Below are positions 53,304 to 62,953 of a stretch of DNA of 64,000 nt, piece by piece. Every line of letters begins with the position of its first letter. The first letter of the stretch is position 1. Made by a program: the position numbers and the translations under genes. This DNA comes from Verrucomicrobiaceae bacterium (GTDB lineage Bacteria > Verrucomicrobiota > Verrucomicrobiia > Verrucomicrobiales > Verrucomicrobiaceae), in the NCBI GenBank assembly GCA_016795485.1, contig JAEUHM010000010.1, positions 62,001-126,000 of the forward strand, read 5' to 3'. The notes under the pieces are model-generated. The model did not search any database and was not told where the DNA came from. It saw nothing but the letters and a program-made list of their open reading frames with translations.

Positions 53304-53903
53304 TCAGATGTCGTCCTCCACGAGTTCTATGTTTTTAGCACCCACCTTCTCCAAGAGGTCACGGGTGCCTTGCTGGGCAAACTTTGGATCGCGTGCTTCG
53401 ATGCAGATCAGGAAGCCATCGTCAGAAAACTTTGCGAACTTCTTGCTCGTGAAGAGCGGGTGATTCAGGCGAGGAAGCCCAATAAGAGCAAGCAAGCCAA
53501 ACAGCACGGTGAAAGCGCTGAAAAGAATGGTGAGCTCAAACATCACTGGGAAGAACGCTGGCAAGGTCCAGATTCCCGTTGGCTTTGACTGAACGACTGT
53601 GGGATACGTCTCGACGAGCTTCTGGAGGAAGCCCATGCCCATATTATCCCGCCAAAAGTTGGTCTGGGTGATGGTCTGGAGCACGAAGGCCGTGATGGTG
53701 CCCGTCATACCGCCAAAGAAAACCAGCCAAGGCAGTTTGGAACGGCTGACGCCCATGGCGCCGTCCAATCCGTGGACTGGGAATGGTGTGTGGCAGTCCC
53801 AACGCTGATAGCCAGCATCGCGAATGTGCTCGGCGGCATGGTAAAGATCCTGCGCGTTATCAAACTCCGCCAGGTAGCCGTGAACTCGTTTGAGATTAGA
53901 CAT
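53304..53903 (-). CDS. actD: Alternative Complex III subunit ActD (DUF3341)
   Basis: The 199-residue protein has the DUF3341 layout: an N-terminal ferredoxin-like domain with HAAEHIRDAGYQRWDCHTPFPVHG-type sequence in short form (AGYQRWDCHTPFP), two membrane helices (about 58-80 and 105-125) and a C-terminal region ending in FISKFA-like and LIGLPRLNHPLF blocks. ActD is a peripheral and two-helix subunit without cofactors. It lies between actC and actE in the standard order. Confidence 0.92.
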   Translation of the reverse strand: MSNLKRVHGYLAEFDNAQDLYHAAEHIRDAGYQRWDCHTPFPVHGLDGAMGVSRSKLPWLVFFGGMTGTITAFVLQTITQTNFWRDNMGMGFLQKLVETYPTVVQSKPTGIWTLPAFFPVMFELTILFSAFTVLFGLLALIGLPRLNHPLFTSKKFAKFSDDGFLICIEARDPKFAQQGTRDLLEKVGAKNIELVEDDI

Positions 53904-53914
53904 GGGGAAACAGG

Positions 53915-55402
53915 TTAGTGCGCCGGAGCTGCTTTTTGAGAGGCGAGGATCTCGGAATCCGTCTCGCCCATGACCTCGGCCTCTTGCAGGCCCCTGTCAT
54001 GAGATTCACCGTAGTGAGGATCTGCCTCAGGTTTGACGCCCTTCACCTCACCGATGGCGATGACCGGCAAGAAGCGAAGGAACAGCAGGAACAGCATCAT
54101 GAAGAAGCCGAAGGTGCCAATGAAAGTCCAGTTATCTACCCAAGTAGCATCAAACGTTCTCCAAGAGCCCGGAGTGAGGTGACGCTCAAGCGTAGTGACG
54201 ATGATCACGTAGCGCTCATACCACATACCAGCGTTCACGAAGTTGGAGACAATGAACACCGCGAGCAAGCTCTGGCGGAAGCGCTTGAACCAGAAGACCT
54301 GCGGCGCGAATACGTTGCAGAAGAACATGGCGTAGTAATACCAGACGCTAGGACCGTGAAGCGCCCGCAGCTTGAAGGTCTGAAGCTCAAATGGGTTGGC
54401 TCCGTAGTAAGCCATGAAGAACTCCATGCAGTAGGCATAACCGACGATCGTTCCCGTGAGCAGGATGATCTTCGCCATGTTGTCGATGTGCTTCATGGTG
54501 ATCAGGTCCTGCAGACCGTAGATCTTGCGGACGGGGATCATCAGCGTCAGCACCATCGCGAATCCACCGAAGATAGCTCCAGCCACGAAGTAGGGCGGGA
54601 AGATGGTAGCGTGCCAGCCAGGGACCACGGATGTGGCGAAGTCGAATGACACGACGGAGTGCACCGACAACACCAGCGGGGTGGAAAGAGCGGCCAACAG
54701 CATGTAAGCCGTCTCGTAGTGGCTCCAGTGGCGGTTAGAACCGCGCCAGCCGAGGCTGAAGATGCCGTACAGCGCTTTGCGAATGCCGGGTTTGCAGCGA
54801 TCACGCAGTGTGGCGAGGTCTGGCACCAAACCAAGGAACCAAAAGATAAGTGACACCGTGAAGTAGGTCGACACCGCGAACACATCCCAAAGCAACGGCG
54901 ACTTGAAGTTCTGCCAGATCGCATTGGCGTTGGGGATTGGTGCAAGGAACCACACCATCCATACTCGACCAACGTGGAACGCCGGGAACAAGCCAGCGCA
55001 CATCACCGCGAAGATCGTCATGGCCTCCGCTGCTCGGTTCACGGATGTCCGCCACTTCTGACGTGTGAGGAACAAGATGGCAGAAATCAACGTTCCAGCG
55101 TGTCCGATACCGATCCAAAACACGAAGTTGGTGATGTCCCACGCCCAATCAACCGGCTGCTTCTGGCCCCAAACACCAACACCGGTGACGATGAGGTAAG
55201 CAAAACAGAAAACCATGACGCCCGTGAGGAGAACGGACGGCAGGAACAAGAACCACCAGCCCAGGGGCTGCCGGTTTTCCACGATCCCGCAGATTCGGTT
55301 GGTGATCCAGCTGAACGAGCGGTTGTTTAGCACAAGCGGCTCGCGCTCTAGCACGAGTTGCTGAGCGTTAGCGTTGGAAGCTGTGTCGGTAGCGGCTGCC
55401 AT
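53915..55402 (-). CDS. actC: Alternative Complex III subunit ActC (NrfD-like, quinol-binding)
   Basis: The 495-residue protein has about ten helices of the NrfD/polysulfide reductase fold. ActC is thought to hold the quinol oxidation site near the ActB iron-sulfur domain. The N-terminal loop and the [21 protein letters not shown] block fit the family, as does the [14 protein letters not shown] helix. The C-terminus is acidic. The gene follows actB by three bases and precedes actD by 11, which indicates tight operon structure. Confidence 0.94.
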   Translation of the reverse strand: MAAATDTASNANAQQLVLEREPLVLNNRSFSWITNRICGIVENRQPLGWWFLFLPSVLLTGVMVFCFAYLIVTGVGVWGQKQPVDWAWDITNFVFWIGIGHAGTLISAILFLTRQKWRTSVNRAAEAMTIFAVMCAGLFPAFHVGRVWMVWFLAPIPNANAIWQNFKSPLLWDVFAVSTYFTVSLIFWFLGLVPDLATLRDRCKPGIRKALYGIFSLGWRGSNRHWSHYETAYMLLAALSTPLVLSVHSVVSFDFATSVVPGWHATIFPPYFVAGAIFGGFAMVLTLMIPVRKIYGLQDLITMKHIDNMAKIILLTGTIVGYAYCMEFFMAYYGANPFELQTFKLRALHGPSVWYYYAMFFCNVFAPQVFWFKRFRQSLLAVFIVSNFVNAGMWYERYVIIVTTLERHLTPGSWRTFDATWVDNWTFIGTFGFFMMLFLLFLRFLPVIAIGEVKGVKPEADPHYGESHDRGLQEAEVMGETDSEILASQKAAPAH

Positions 55403-55405
55403 GGG

Positions 55406-58400
55406 TTAGAACTGTTTGCTGCTCCAGGCGGCGATGTTGGCCGCGCCCGGCATCTTGTCGTTGATGTTGCGGATGCGTGCCAAGTAGGTGGTGCGTGGAC
55501 GCGTGTTGAGATATTTGAGCACCGTATAGTTCCGCGGGCTCAGTTTCAGCTTGTTGACGGTGCTGTCCTTGTTGGCCAGATCGCCAAACTCGATAGCACC
55601 GGCTGGGCAAGACTGCTGACACGCCGTTTTGACGCTATCAGTGGCCACCCGGAAGTTCTTCGAGTCACGCTGAGTCTGCTTTTGATTGATTTTGGCTGCC
55701 TCAAGACGCTGCACGCAGTAGGTGCACTTCTCGATTACACCGCGCATACGAACTGTGACGTTCGGGTTCTTTTGGAGCTTCAGGCTCTCACGCATACCCG
55801 TCTTGTCTGGGGTGCTGAGAGGTCCCATGTAGAGTTCGTCAAGCGGACGCTTGTTGTAGTCGAACCAGTTGAAGCGACGAGCCGTATACGGACAGTTGTT
55901 GGCGCAATAACGAGTTCCGATACAGCGGTTGTAGGCCATCGCATTCAGGCCGTCATCCGTGTGAACGGTAGCGTTTACCGGACAGACGGTCTCGCAAGGT
56001 GCGGATTCACACTGCTGGCAGGCCACTGGCTGATTCACCATCTGCGCGTCTTCAAGTTGCTCAGCGGTTGGCTCAATGTGGACGTCATCCACGCTTGGAA
56101 GCTTGTTGGTGTGATGATCTTTTTCAGTGCCAACTTCAGCGGTAGCGAAGTAGCGATCCATCCGGATCCAGTGCATCACGCGACCTTTGCGAACCTGGTC
56201 TTTACCAACGATTGGGATGTTATTCTCCGACTGGCAGGCGATCAAGCAGGCGGTGCAACCGATGCACTTACTGAGGTCGATTGTCATGCCCCACTGATGC
56301 TTGGTCTCGTAGTCGAAACCAGCCTCATTGGTGGCCGATTTCACGCCAAACTGACCTTTGTAGAAAGTCATTTCAGGCGGGATGTGACTGTCGATCCCCG
56401 TGACCTGAGCAAAGTTTTCTTTGTCCTTATGAGTGCCCTCACGGTAGACCGCGCGGCCTTCCATGGAGTTGTGCTCTTGCGTGATCGCGAACTCGTGAGC
56501 CTTGCGGCCAAGTTTTTCCACTTTGACGCCAGAACTGATCACCCACTCATCGGTAGATGCACGCAGGCCGTAACCATTGAAGCCAACCTTGCTGCCAACG
56601 TTGCCGATCTTCCGTTGACCGTAGCCCAACTGGATCGTGATCGAGTTCGATACGTGACCGGGCGCTTCAATAGCTGGGATTTCGAGGCTACCCGCAGGCG
56701 TTGTGATTTTCACCCAAGTGCCCTCAGAAAGACCGAGTTCACGGAAGGTCTTGCTGCCAATAAGTGCTGCGTTGTCCCAAGTGAGCTTGGTGACCGGATC
56801 AGGAGCCTCTTGGAGCCAACCGTTGTTAGCAAAACGCCCATCCCAAAGGCTGGAGTCTGGCACCAAAACAACTTCCGGTGCAGTAGCACTAAGCGCGCCA
56901 GCAGGTTTCGCGTTGGTCAGCAGTGCCGCCACTCCACCTGCATTGAATGTTGCAGAGGCTGGTTTGGCTGTGGAATCCTTCAAGAAACCATCTCTGAGAG
57001 TGAAGTTCCATTTTTGCTCGTCAAGACCACCAGCGATCTTTGCGAACGTCTCACGGACAGCCTCATAAGCCGCATCAACAGGTGGCGGAGGCGGGGGCGC
57101 CTTGGGGTCAATGGGTTTTGGATCAGGTCGATCAAGCTCGCGCTTACCGAGAAGCGAAAGGCAGACGTCCAACTCAGAAACACCGTCATACAACGGCTGG
57201 ATCATCGGCTGAACAATGCCATAAGTGCCGTCCTTGGTGCGCACATCACCCCATGATTCAAGGAAATGTGAGCCTGGGATGTGCCAGGAAGCCGCGCGTG
57301 CTGATGCACACTTGCGAATGCCATGATGGAAGACTTTAACGCCTTTCTCGCTGGCCAGTTTGTCCAAGTTCCAGCTCGTAGGAGCATCAAAAATTGGATC
57401 GGACTGGGTGAAGGAGAACAACACCTTTACTTGACCCGCAGCCATCGCGGCGTGCAAATCTTTGAGGCTGCCATAGCTCAGCGTGTCGTCAGTGTTCTTG
57501 TAGGTCTCGATGACTGTGCCAAAAGCGCCAAGTGCATTGTTGCAAGCAGCCGCCAAAGCCTGAATAGCCTCGGAAGTTCTGCTTCCGGCAAGCACTACGG
57601 CCTTGCCTTTGTGCGCGAGAAGGTCTTCAGCGGCGGTTTCCACCCAAGCCTTAAGAGCAGGATCGACGCTGCCAGCAAGAGCTGCAGGAGCCTCACCAAC
57701 GCCCAACTTGGCAGCGAGTGCGGCGGCAGCAGCGGCGAGCGCACTAGCACTTACCGCCTTGCGGTGATCCGCCATAGCTCCCGTGAGCGTGTAGCGGTTC
57801 TCCAAGACATAAAGGCGGCTCATCTTTTCTGCCTCGGATGGCTTTTCGGCGTTCCGCGTGCTGGTGAACTCGGCTACGGAGTCATCCGACACAGGATCTA
57901 AACCCAGGAAGTCAGCATCCAGACAAAAAACACGGGCTGCCTTGTTCAGTCGGACGACCGGAGTGACACCAGCACCCAAAAGAGCCTCGTTCACCTTCGT
58001 TTGAGAACCAGAAGCTGCCTCGTAGCGATAAAACTTCGCCTTGGGGAAGCGCTTTGCCAAGTCAGCACGTATCCGAGCCAACGTTGGGGAAACCTCGCCG
58101 CCAACAAGTAGCGCAAGACCGTCTCCACCATTCTCAGCGTAATGATGGCGGACCTTAGTCAGCGCTTGCACCATTCCACCCCACGTTGCTGGGCGACCGG
58201 AATGAAGTGGCTCGCGGCTACGATCCGGATCATACATGTCCAGGATGCTCGCCTGAGCAAAAGCGTCAACTCCACCGCTAACAGAAGGGTGGACCGGGTT
58301 GCCTGTCAGGTGTGTCGGACGACCATCATGCGTAGTCACCACCAGAGGAGTAGCGCCTCCGGCACGTGGCATTGAGGTGGCATAGAAAAGAGGCTTTCCA

Positions 58401-58672
58401 GGCACCGCCCACTCCACGCTTGAAGTGAAGGGTACGAGACGTGCGATAGGCCTGCGGCAGCTCGCTAAGCCCATGAGCCCAGCTGAGGCACCCATGATCT
58501 TCAAAAAGTTACGGCGGGAGTTCTCGCGCTCCTCGTCATTCAGCATGTCTCCGTTGGGAAACTCCGTTCCGAGGGACTTCATGAAGTCCTCGCGGCTCTC
58601 CAGCTCATTGATGCTGCGCCAATAGCGGCGGCCGGTCTTGGGTTCCTCAGGATGATTCCAGATGCGTTTCAT
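55406..58672 (-). CDS. actB: Alternative Complex III subunit ActB (iron-sulfur protein)
   Basis: The 1088-residue protein fuses a molybdopterin-oxidoreductase-like domain without Mo ligands (about 75-730) and a ferredoxin-like domain (about 750-1050). A Tat signal with [10 protein letters not shown] (52-61) is followed by a lipobox-like LASC (about 69-72), so it may be a Tat-exported lipoprotein. Cys clusters are [37 protein letters not shown] and CTYC with CQQSCP, for four clusters as known in ACIII (three [4Fe-4S], one [3Fe-4S]). It passes electrons to the haems of ActA and ActE. Confidence 0.95.
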   Translation of the reverse strand: MKRIWNHPEEPKTGRRYWRSINELESREDFMKSLGTEFPNGDMLNDEERENSRRNFLKIMGASAGLMGLASCRRPIARLVPFTSSVEWAVPGKPLFYATSMPRAGGATPLVVTTHDGRPTHLTGNPVHPSVSGGVDAFAQASILDMYDPDRSREPLHSGRPATWGGMVQALTKVRHHYAENGGDGLALLVGGEVSPTLARIRADLAKRFPKAKFYRYEAASGSQTKVNEALLGAGVTPVVRLNKAARVFCLDADFLGLDPVSDDSVAEFTSTRNAEKPSEAEKMSRLYVLENRYTLTGAMADHRKAVSASALAAAAAALAAKLGVGEAPAALAGSVDPALKAWVETAAEDLLAHKGKAVVLAGSRTSEAIQALAAACNNALGAFGTVIETYKNTDDTLSYGSLKDLHAAMAAGQVKVLFSFTQSDPIFDAPTSWNLDKLASEKGVKVFHHGIRKCASARAASWHIPGSHFLESWGDVRTKDGTYGIVQPMIQPLYDGVSELDVCLSLLGKRELDRPDPKPIDPKAPPPPPPVDAAYEAVRETFAKIAGGLDEQKWNFTLRDGFLKDSTAKPASATFNAGGVAALLTNAKPAGALSATAPEVVLVPDSSLWDGRFANNGWLQEAPDPVTKLTWDNAALIGSKTFRELGLSEGTWVKITTPAGSLEIPAIEAPGHVSNSITIQLGYGQRKIGNVGSKVGFNGYGLRASTDEWVISSGVKVEKLGRKAHEFAITQEHNSMEGRAVYREGTHKDKENFAQVTGIDSHIPPEMTFYKGQFGVKSATNEAGFDYETKHQWGMTIDLSKCIGCTACLIACQSENNIPIVGKDQVRKGRVMHWIRMDRYFATAEVGTEKDHHTNKLPSVDDVHIEPTAEQLEDAQMVNQPVACQQCESAPCETVCPVNATVHTDDGLNAMAYNRCIGTRYCANNCPYTARRFNWFDYNKRPLDELYMGPLSTPDKTGMRESLKLQKNPNVTVRMRGVIEKCTYCVQRLEAAKINQKQTQRDSKNFRVATDSVKTACQQSCPAGAIEFGDLANKDSTVNKLKLSPRNYTVLKYLNTRPRTTYLARIRNINDKMPGAANIAAWSSKQF

Positions 58673-58703
58673 GAAACAGTCGGTTGGGCTCCTAGATCGG
58701 GGT

Positions 58704-59507
58704 TTAGCGGTGGCACGCCGTGCAGTTCTCCGGCGGCGCGATCTGCCAATGCTTTTTCAACTGCGGTCCGACTTCGGCTTGAGTCACTTCTTTTCCAAAC
58801 TTTTCCTCGGCCAGCTTCACAAGCTCAGGCAAGCCCGCAGCCTTAGCTCCAGGCTTGATCACCTCAGCGATCTCATCCGCCTTGGCTTTGCCCAAAAGAT
58901 CCTTGTAGAACGACTCGCGGCTCAAGCTTGCGGGCGTGTAAGCAAGATTTGTTGTCTCCGTCAGAGGGCGGAGGTTTTTCTCCGGTTCGCGGTGGCAATC
59001 CAAGCACCATCCCATGGACTGCGACTCATGCTGATAAACCACGTCCATTTGGTCCACACGGCCATGGCAGTTCACGCAGGAAAGACCGCGATTGAGGTGA
59101 GCGCTGTGGTTGAAGTAGGCGTAATCGGGCAGTTTGTGCACCTTGACCCACTGGATCGGCTTGCCGTCTGGCTTAGCGGCATCACGAACAGGCTGCAGCT
59201 TCGGTGAAGCGATCTTGATCTGTCCCTTGCCCTCGCCGTGGCAATTGGCGCAAGTTTGGTTGTTTGGCACGTTTGAGTGGCTGCTTCGCTCCCCGAAAGT
59301 GTGACAAAAACGGCAATCGAGACCGAGTTGGCCTGCGTGCACCTTGTGAGAGAATGGCACTGGTTGAGTCGGCATGTATCCCACGCGCGTATACTTCGGC
59401 GTGAAATAGTAGGTGACGCCCATCGCCACCCCCACAACGACAAACACCAGCGCAATGGCTATCTTGAGCGGCAGCCAATTGGTCCAACGCGGAAAAAAGT
59501 TACCCAT
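58704..59507 (-). CDS. actA: Alternative Complex III subunit ActA (pentahaem cytochrome c)
   Basis: The 267-residue protein has an N-terminal membrane helix (about 14-35) and five haem-binding CxxCH motifs: CRFCH, CANCH, CVNCH, CLDCH and CTACH, the last at the C-terminus. This count and order match ActA of characterised complexes. It is the first gene of the ACIII and oxidase run. No strong Shine-Dalgarno sequence is seen before ATG 59507, although GAAGCG lies just upstream. A perfect CRP-type palindrome lies 17-39 bases before the start, so its transcription is probably regulated. Confidence 0.95.
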   Translation of the reverse strand: MGNFFPRWTNWLPLKIAIALVFVVVGVAMGVTYYFTPKYTRVGYMPTQPVPFSHKVHAGQLGLDCRFCHTFGERSSHSNVPNNQTCANCHGEGKGQIKIASPKLQPVRDAAKPDGKPIQWVKVHKLPDYAYFNHSAHLNRGLSCVNCHGRVDQMDVVYQHESQSMGWCLDCHREPEKNLRPLTETTNLAYTPASLSRESFYKDLLGKAKADEIAEVIKPGAKAAGLPELVKLAEEKFGKEVTQAEVGPQLKKHWQIAPPENCTACHR

Positions 59508-59523
59508 GATCGCTTCAGTTGAT

Positions 59524-59545
59524 GCTTGTGAAATTTTTCACAAGC
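59524..59545 (-). promoter_or_regulatory. CRP/FNR-type palindrome upstream of actA
   Basis: The sequence is a perfect inverted repeat (GCTTGTGAA, 4-nt spacer, TTCACAAGC). Its core TGTGA-N6-TCACA (59527-59542) equals the CRP-class consensus. Its centre is about 27 bases from the actA start codon, too close for classical activation and better suited to repression or to a start-site-overlapping control. A hairpin in the leader mRNA is the other reading. Confidence 0.5.
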
Positions 59546-59705
59546 GGATGATGAGCATAAAAAGTCTGCCTGGGAATGCAAGGACGACTTCTAAACTTTT
59601 GTGATTCTTGGAACGATCCCCCTGTTGATACTTCGTCTCAAGACAACTCGCTTCAATCTTTTCAAAAAATCCCGGCTCCTGTCACCGTTTCCGGCGCTCT
59701 CACTC

Positions 59706-61253
59706 ATGCCCACGCGCCTTGTCTTCGCCCTCGCCTTTCTCTTCATCCGCCTTGGCTATGCGGATTACTTTGATGAAACGAACTCAAACACCCTTTTTGC
59801 CTTCGACGATGTGTCGATCCCGCACACGCAAAACTTGCGTCTCGAAATGGCCCAGCCCGTGCGGCATCCGGCCAACCCAGTGCTCCCACGCGGTCCTGCT
59901 GGCTCGGTAGATGCAAACGGCGTTCAGTTTTACGGCTCAATCCTGAAGGAAAATGGACGCTACAGACTCTGGTATGTCGCCTGGGACGACGATAGCCAAA
60001 GCAAGACGCCATCCGCCCGCTGGAGAGCAGCTTACGCCGAGAGCACTGACGGCATAGCTTGGACAAAGCCGAATCTCGGTCTCGTCGAGTATCGCGGGAA
60101 GAAAAACAACAACCTCATTCTGATGCAGCCAGGTGGCTGGGGCTTCGTGAATCTCAAGGTCATAGCAGACCCTTCGGATCCAGATCCATCTCGGCGCTAC
60201 AAAATGACCACACATATCTATTTCCGACACAACACTCGCCTCGGAACACTCCTGCCATTCACCAGTGCTGACGGGCTGACATGGGAGCCCGTGCATGATG
60301 TCAAACCCGTGAAGGGTGAACTCAAAAAAGCCGATCTATTGGTCCCAGGATTTCATTTTGAGCCTTGCGGCGGCCTTTATCAGTGGGACGGCTTCTACTA
60401 CGCCACCACTCAGAACGCACTGCCGGGTGTTCATCACTATCAGGGCCGGGTAGTGCGGTTGCTCCGCTCCCGTGACTTTGTGCATTGGGACGGCACCAAC
60501 ACCCTGGCATTCGTCCGCACGCCACAACACACCTACTTGGGTGCGGGCAAAAGCCGTGAAGGGGAACAGAACCACGAGGGCATTAGCGTCTGGAACAGAC
60601 GCAATGTCCTGCTAGGCATCACCGGGAGGTGGCATGGAGCTGCTGAGTGGAAAGACGTCACAGTCGACCTTGGATTCGTCATCAGCAACGATGGGCTCCA
60701 CTTCCGCGAGCCAAAACACGAGTGGACCTTTTTGGAGCGCGGCAAAGATGGTTCGTGGGATCAGGGCGGGCTCCTTCAAGGACAGGGCTTTGAAAACATC
60801 GGAGACCAGACTTTCGTCTACTACGGCGCTTGGGATCCCCGCCACTGGCAAGATCAGCAGAAGCGCGGAGGTGTTGGCATTGCAACGCTGCCCAGGGATC
60901 GCTTTGCTGCGCTCTCGGTCGACACGAGCACCGAGGGCCCGGGCGACTATCAACTTCCAACTACCACTTGTGAACTAGTCACCCAATCGCTTCCCATCCC
61001 CGCTAAGGCCAAGCCTAGGTTTTACCTGAATGCCGATGGCCTTGGGCCAGATGCGACTCTCGAAGTGCAGTTGCTCAGTCACGAGGAGCAATCCCTCGTG
61101 GGCTACCACTCCAACGTGACCTCAAGCGGCTTTCAAGTCCCCATCCCATGGGACAACGAGACTCCCCTGCCCTCTTCGGTGAAGATGCGCGTCACTTTTA
61201 CTGGCAAACAGCGCCACCAAATCAAATTGAGTGCAATTTACGTCCGCCATTGA
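59706..61253 (+). CDS. Secreted five-bladed beta-propeller protein, paralogue
   Basis: The 515-residue protein starts at 59706 with a signal peptide (MPT, hydrophobic core, cut near GYA-D). Propeller-type blocks are RYRLWYVAWD, AYAESTDGIAWTKPNLGL with EYRGKKNNNL, FTSADGLTWEP and DFVHWDGTN, the same patterns as the 515-residue protein at 25162. The C-terminal 100 residues or so are beta-rich (LEVQLLSHEEQSL), again as in the paralogue. The longer reading from 59601 lacks a clear signal. It is followed 18 bases later by an aspartoacylase-like gene. A glycan-acting role is a guess from the fold family. Confidence 0.82.
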   Translation: MPTRLVFALAFLFIRLGYADYFDETNSNTLFAFDDVSIPHTQNLRLEMAQPVRHPANPVLPRGPAGSVDANGVQFYGSILKENGRYRLWYVAWDDDSQSKTPSARWRAAYAESTDGIAWTKPNLGLVEYRGKKNNNLILMQPGGWGFVNLKVIADPSDPDPSRRYKMTTHIYFRHNTRLGTLLPFTSADGLTWEPVHDVKPVKGELKKADLLVPGFHFEPCGGLYQWDGFYYATTQNALPGVHHYQGRVVRLLRSRDFVHWDGTNTLAFVRTPQHTYLGAGKSREGEQNHEGISVWNRRNVLLGITGRWHGAAEWKDVTVDLGFVISNDGLHFREPKHEWTFLERGKDGSWDQGGLLQGQGFENIGDQTFVYYGAWDPRHWQDQQKRGGVGIATLPRDRFAALSVDTSTEGPGDYQLPTTTCELVTQSLPIPAKAKPRFYLNADGLGPDATLEVQLLSHEEQSLVGYHSNVTSSGFQVPIPWDNETPLPSSVKMRVTFTGKQRHQIKLSAIYVRH

Positions 61254-61271
61254 TCAACAACATAGTTGGAG

Positions 61272-62036
61272 ATGAGTCTCGATTCCAGTTGGCTCTCTTT
61301 TGAGGGGCAGTTTGCCGAGCGTGTTTGCCAAAAGCTTAACGCACAGAGCGCGCTTCCGGCACCAACTCCCATCTTCATGCAAAAAGCTGTGTCCCGGCCG
61401 CCAAAGGCAGGCCAGGGCTATAAATTTGGCATTTTTGCAGGCCTTCACGGCGACGAGGAAGCTGGAATCCTCGCCACGGAAGAACTGATGCGTTGGGCGA
61501 GCACACATCCACGTGAACTCGCCGATTTTGAACTGCATTTTTATCCCGTTTGCAACCCAACCGGCTGTAGCGACAAAACGCGGCACTCCCAAGCCGGTCT
61601 GGACTTGAATCGTCACTTCTGGTGCGGCTCTACCGAGCCCGAGATTGTCTATCTTGAGAGCGAACTCATGCGCGAGCAGTTTCACGGAATCGTTCAACTT
61701 CACAGCGATGACACCAGCCACGGTGTTTATGGCTTCGTGAGTGGCAGCATGCTTAGCGAGCTCTTGCTGCGTCCCGCGTTACAGAAGGCGGCCGAGTTCC
61801 TGCCATTCAACTACAACGAAGTGATCGACGGCTTCCAAGCGGATCAGGGCATCATTCGAGTATGTTATGAGGGCATCCTCAGCGCTCCTGCAACTCAAAG
61901 GCCAAAGCCTTTGGAGATTGTATTTGAGACCCCAGCGCTTGCGCCAATCCCTCAGCAAGTAACCGCCACAGTAGAGGCGGTTAAGACCATACTGGCCGAG
62001 TATCGTAAGCTGCAAGCGTATGCAGCCGATCTCTGA
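61272..62036 (+). CDS. AstE/AspA-like zinc carboxypeptidase-fold hydrolase
   Basis: The 254-residue protein has the M14-type zinc motif GLHGDEEAG (His and Glu ligands) near residue 60, an N-P-T-G-x-S-D-K block, LDLNRHFW, and a third His in the QLHSDDTSHG block. This is the succinylglutamate desuccinylase/aspartoacylase pattern, with a late Glu in VFETPA. It would cleave an N-acyl or carboxylate amide, and the substrate is unknown. Start at ATG 61272; a TTG two codons earlier is an alternative. It lies between the propeller gene and the ars operon, 55 bases before arsR. Confidence 0.85.
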   Translation: MSLDSSWLSFEGQFAERVCQKLNAQSALPAPTPIFMQKAVSRPPKAGQGYKFGIFAGLHGDEEAGILATEELMRWASTHPRELADFELHFYPVCNPTGCSDKTRHSQAGLDLNRHFWCGSTEPEIVYLESELMREQFHGIVQLHSDDTSHGVYGFVSGSMLSELLLRPALQKAAEFLPFNYNEVIDGFQADQGIIRVCYEGILSAPATQRPKPLEIVFETPALAPIPQQVTATVEAVKTILAEYRKLQAYAADL

Positions 62037-62056
62037 TCAATCCAAAAAACCAATTG

Positions 62057-62085
62057 TTGACGTATCGCTTTTTTTCGTCACGATG
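62057..62085 (+). promoter_or_regulatory. Candidate ars promoter and ArsR operator
   Basis: A TTGACG -35-like element (62057-62062) lies before an interrupted dyad TGACG-N13-CGTCA (62058-62080), and a weak -10-like sequence follows near 62082-62088. The dyad overlaps the promoter and precedes arsR, as an ArsR operator would. Both assignments are by eye. Confidence 0.35.
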
Positions 62086-62092
62086 AAAATCG

Positions 62093-62488
62093 ATGCAAGC
62101 AACTCTCGCATTCGCCAACGCCATTGCAGATGAAACCCGGTTCCGGGTGATCCACCTGCTGTTTGAGCGCACACTTTGTGTCTGTGAACTCGCCGACATT
62201 CTCGGCTTACCGCAGTCCACTTTGTCCAGCCATCTGCGGGTGATTCAGCGTGCGGAGATGCTCGACTGCGAGAAGCAAGGGAAATGGTTCTTCTATCGGG
62301 TGAAGGACGGCTATCGCCCGCTGCTGAAGGCGGTCTTCAAACACTTCGATACTACACCCGCGACAGACAAGGCACTCGCGCGCGACCAACAAAAGGCCGC
62401 CAAGCGGATTGGCTGCCGCGATGAAACCTGCTGCCCGCCCGCAAAGCAGACCAAAAGTACATCCAACCCACCAACCAAGAAATCATGA
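62093..62488 (+). CDS. arsR: ArsR-family metalloregulator with Cys-rich tail
   Basis: The 131-residue winged-helix repressor has the alpha3 metal box RTLCVCEL (Cys29 and Cys31), which matches the ELCVCDL arsenite-binding motif of E. coli ArsR, and a recognition helix with LPQSTLSSHLRVI. It would release its operator on binding As(III). The C-terminus has a tail with GCRDETCCPP (about 112-120), which adds three Cys to the usual site. Similar tails recur in the next two proteins. It is the first gene of a four-gene ars unit, and its stop overlaps the next start (ATGA). Confidence 0.93.
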   Translation: MQATLAFANAIADETRFRVIHLLFERTLCVCELADILGLPQSTLSSHLRVIQRAEMLDCEKQGKWFFYRVKDGYRPLLKAVFKHFDTTPATDKALARDQQKAAKRIGCRDETCCPPAKQTKSTSNPPTKKS

Positions 62489-62946
62489 CGACTCTCCGCG
62501 ACTTTCGCTTTCTATTGACCAAACACCCTGGAAAGACATTTCAGATCCGCCTTCCGGACGGCGCTTCCGTTCCAGAAGCATTTCACATCACCGAAGTCGG
62601 CCGTGTGCAGAAGAACTTCATCGACTGTGGCGGCACGGTTCGTTCACAAGAGACCTGCTTGTTGCAGGTGTGGCTGGGAGGCGATGATGATCATCGTCTG
62701 GCTACCGGCAAGCTCGCTGCCATCATGAACAAAGCTGGGTCACTGTTGCCTAACCTGGATGTGCCGCTCGAAGTCGAGTACGAGGACGGGCTTATTTCTC
62801 AGTACCAGGTCACCTCTACAGACGTTCAGAATGACGCCGTGGTACTCCAACTCGGATACAAGCACACCGACTGTTTGGCCAAAGAGGTATGCGGTATACC
62901 TGAAAAGCCAGGTGCAGGATGTGGGTGTGGGCCTAACTGCTGCTAA
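62485..62946 (+). CDS. DUF6428-like arsenic-operon protein with Cys-rich tail
   Basis: The 153-residue protein has no membrane segment. It resembles DUF6428 proteins, which often lie in arsenic operons, with FHITEVGRV and ACC-like sequence in the core. It ends with GAGCGCGPNCC, giving four Cys at the C-terminus. No enzymatic motif was recognised. It overlaps arsR by four bases and precedes the aquaporin by seven. The role is unknown; a metallochaperone for arsenite is an inference from the tail and context. Confidence 0.8.
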   Translation: MTTLRDFRFLLTKHPGKTFQIRLPDGASVPEAFHITEVGRVQKNFIDCGGTVRSQETCLLQVWLGGDDDHRLATGKLAAIMNKAGSLLPNLDVPLEVEYEDGLISQYQVTSTDVQNDAVVLQLGYKHTDCLAKEVCGIPEKPGAGCGCGPNCC

Positions 62947-62953
62947 CTGGCAC

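Noticed and set aside
53918-54649. 243-residue acidic/His-rich plus-strand frame
   Set aside because: It is antisense to the actC gene, which has a clear ten-helix pattern and operon position.
55358-57256. 632-residue open frame on the plus strand
   Set aside because: It lies antisense to actB, whose Tat signal, cluster Cys and operon order are clear. It has no recognisable motif and is a codon-bias shadow.
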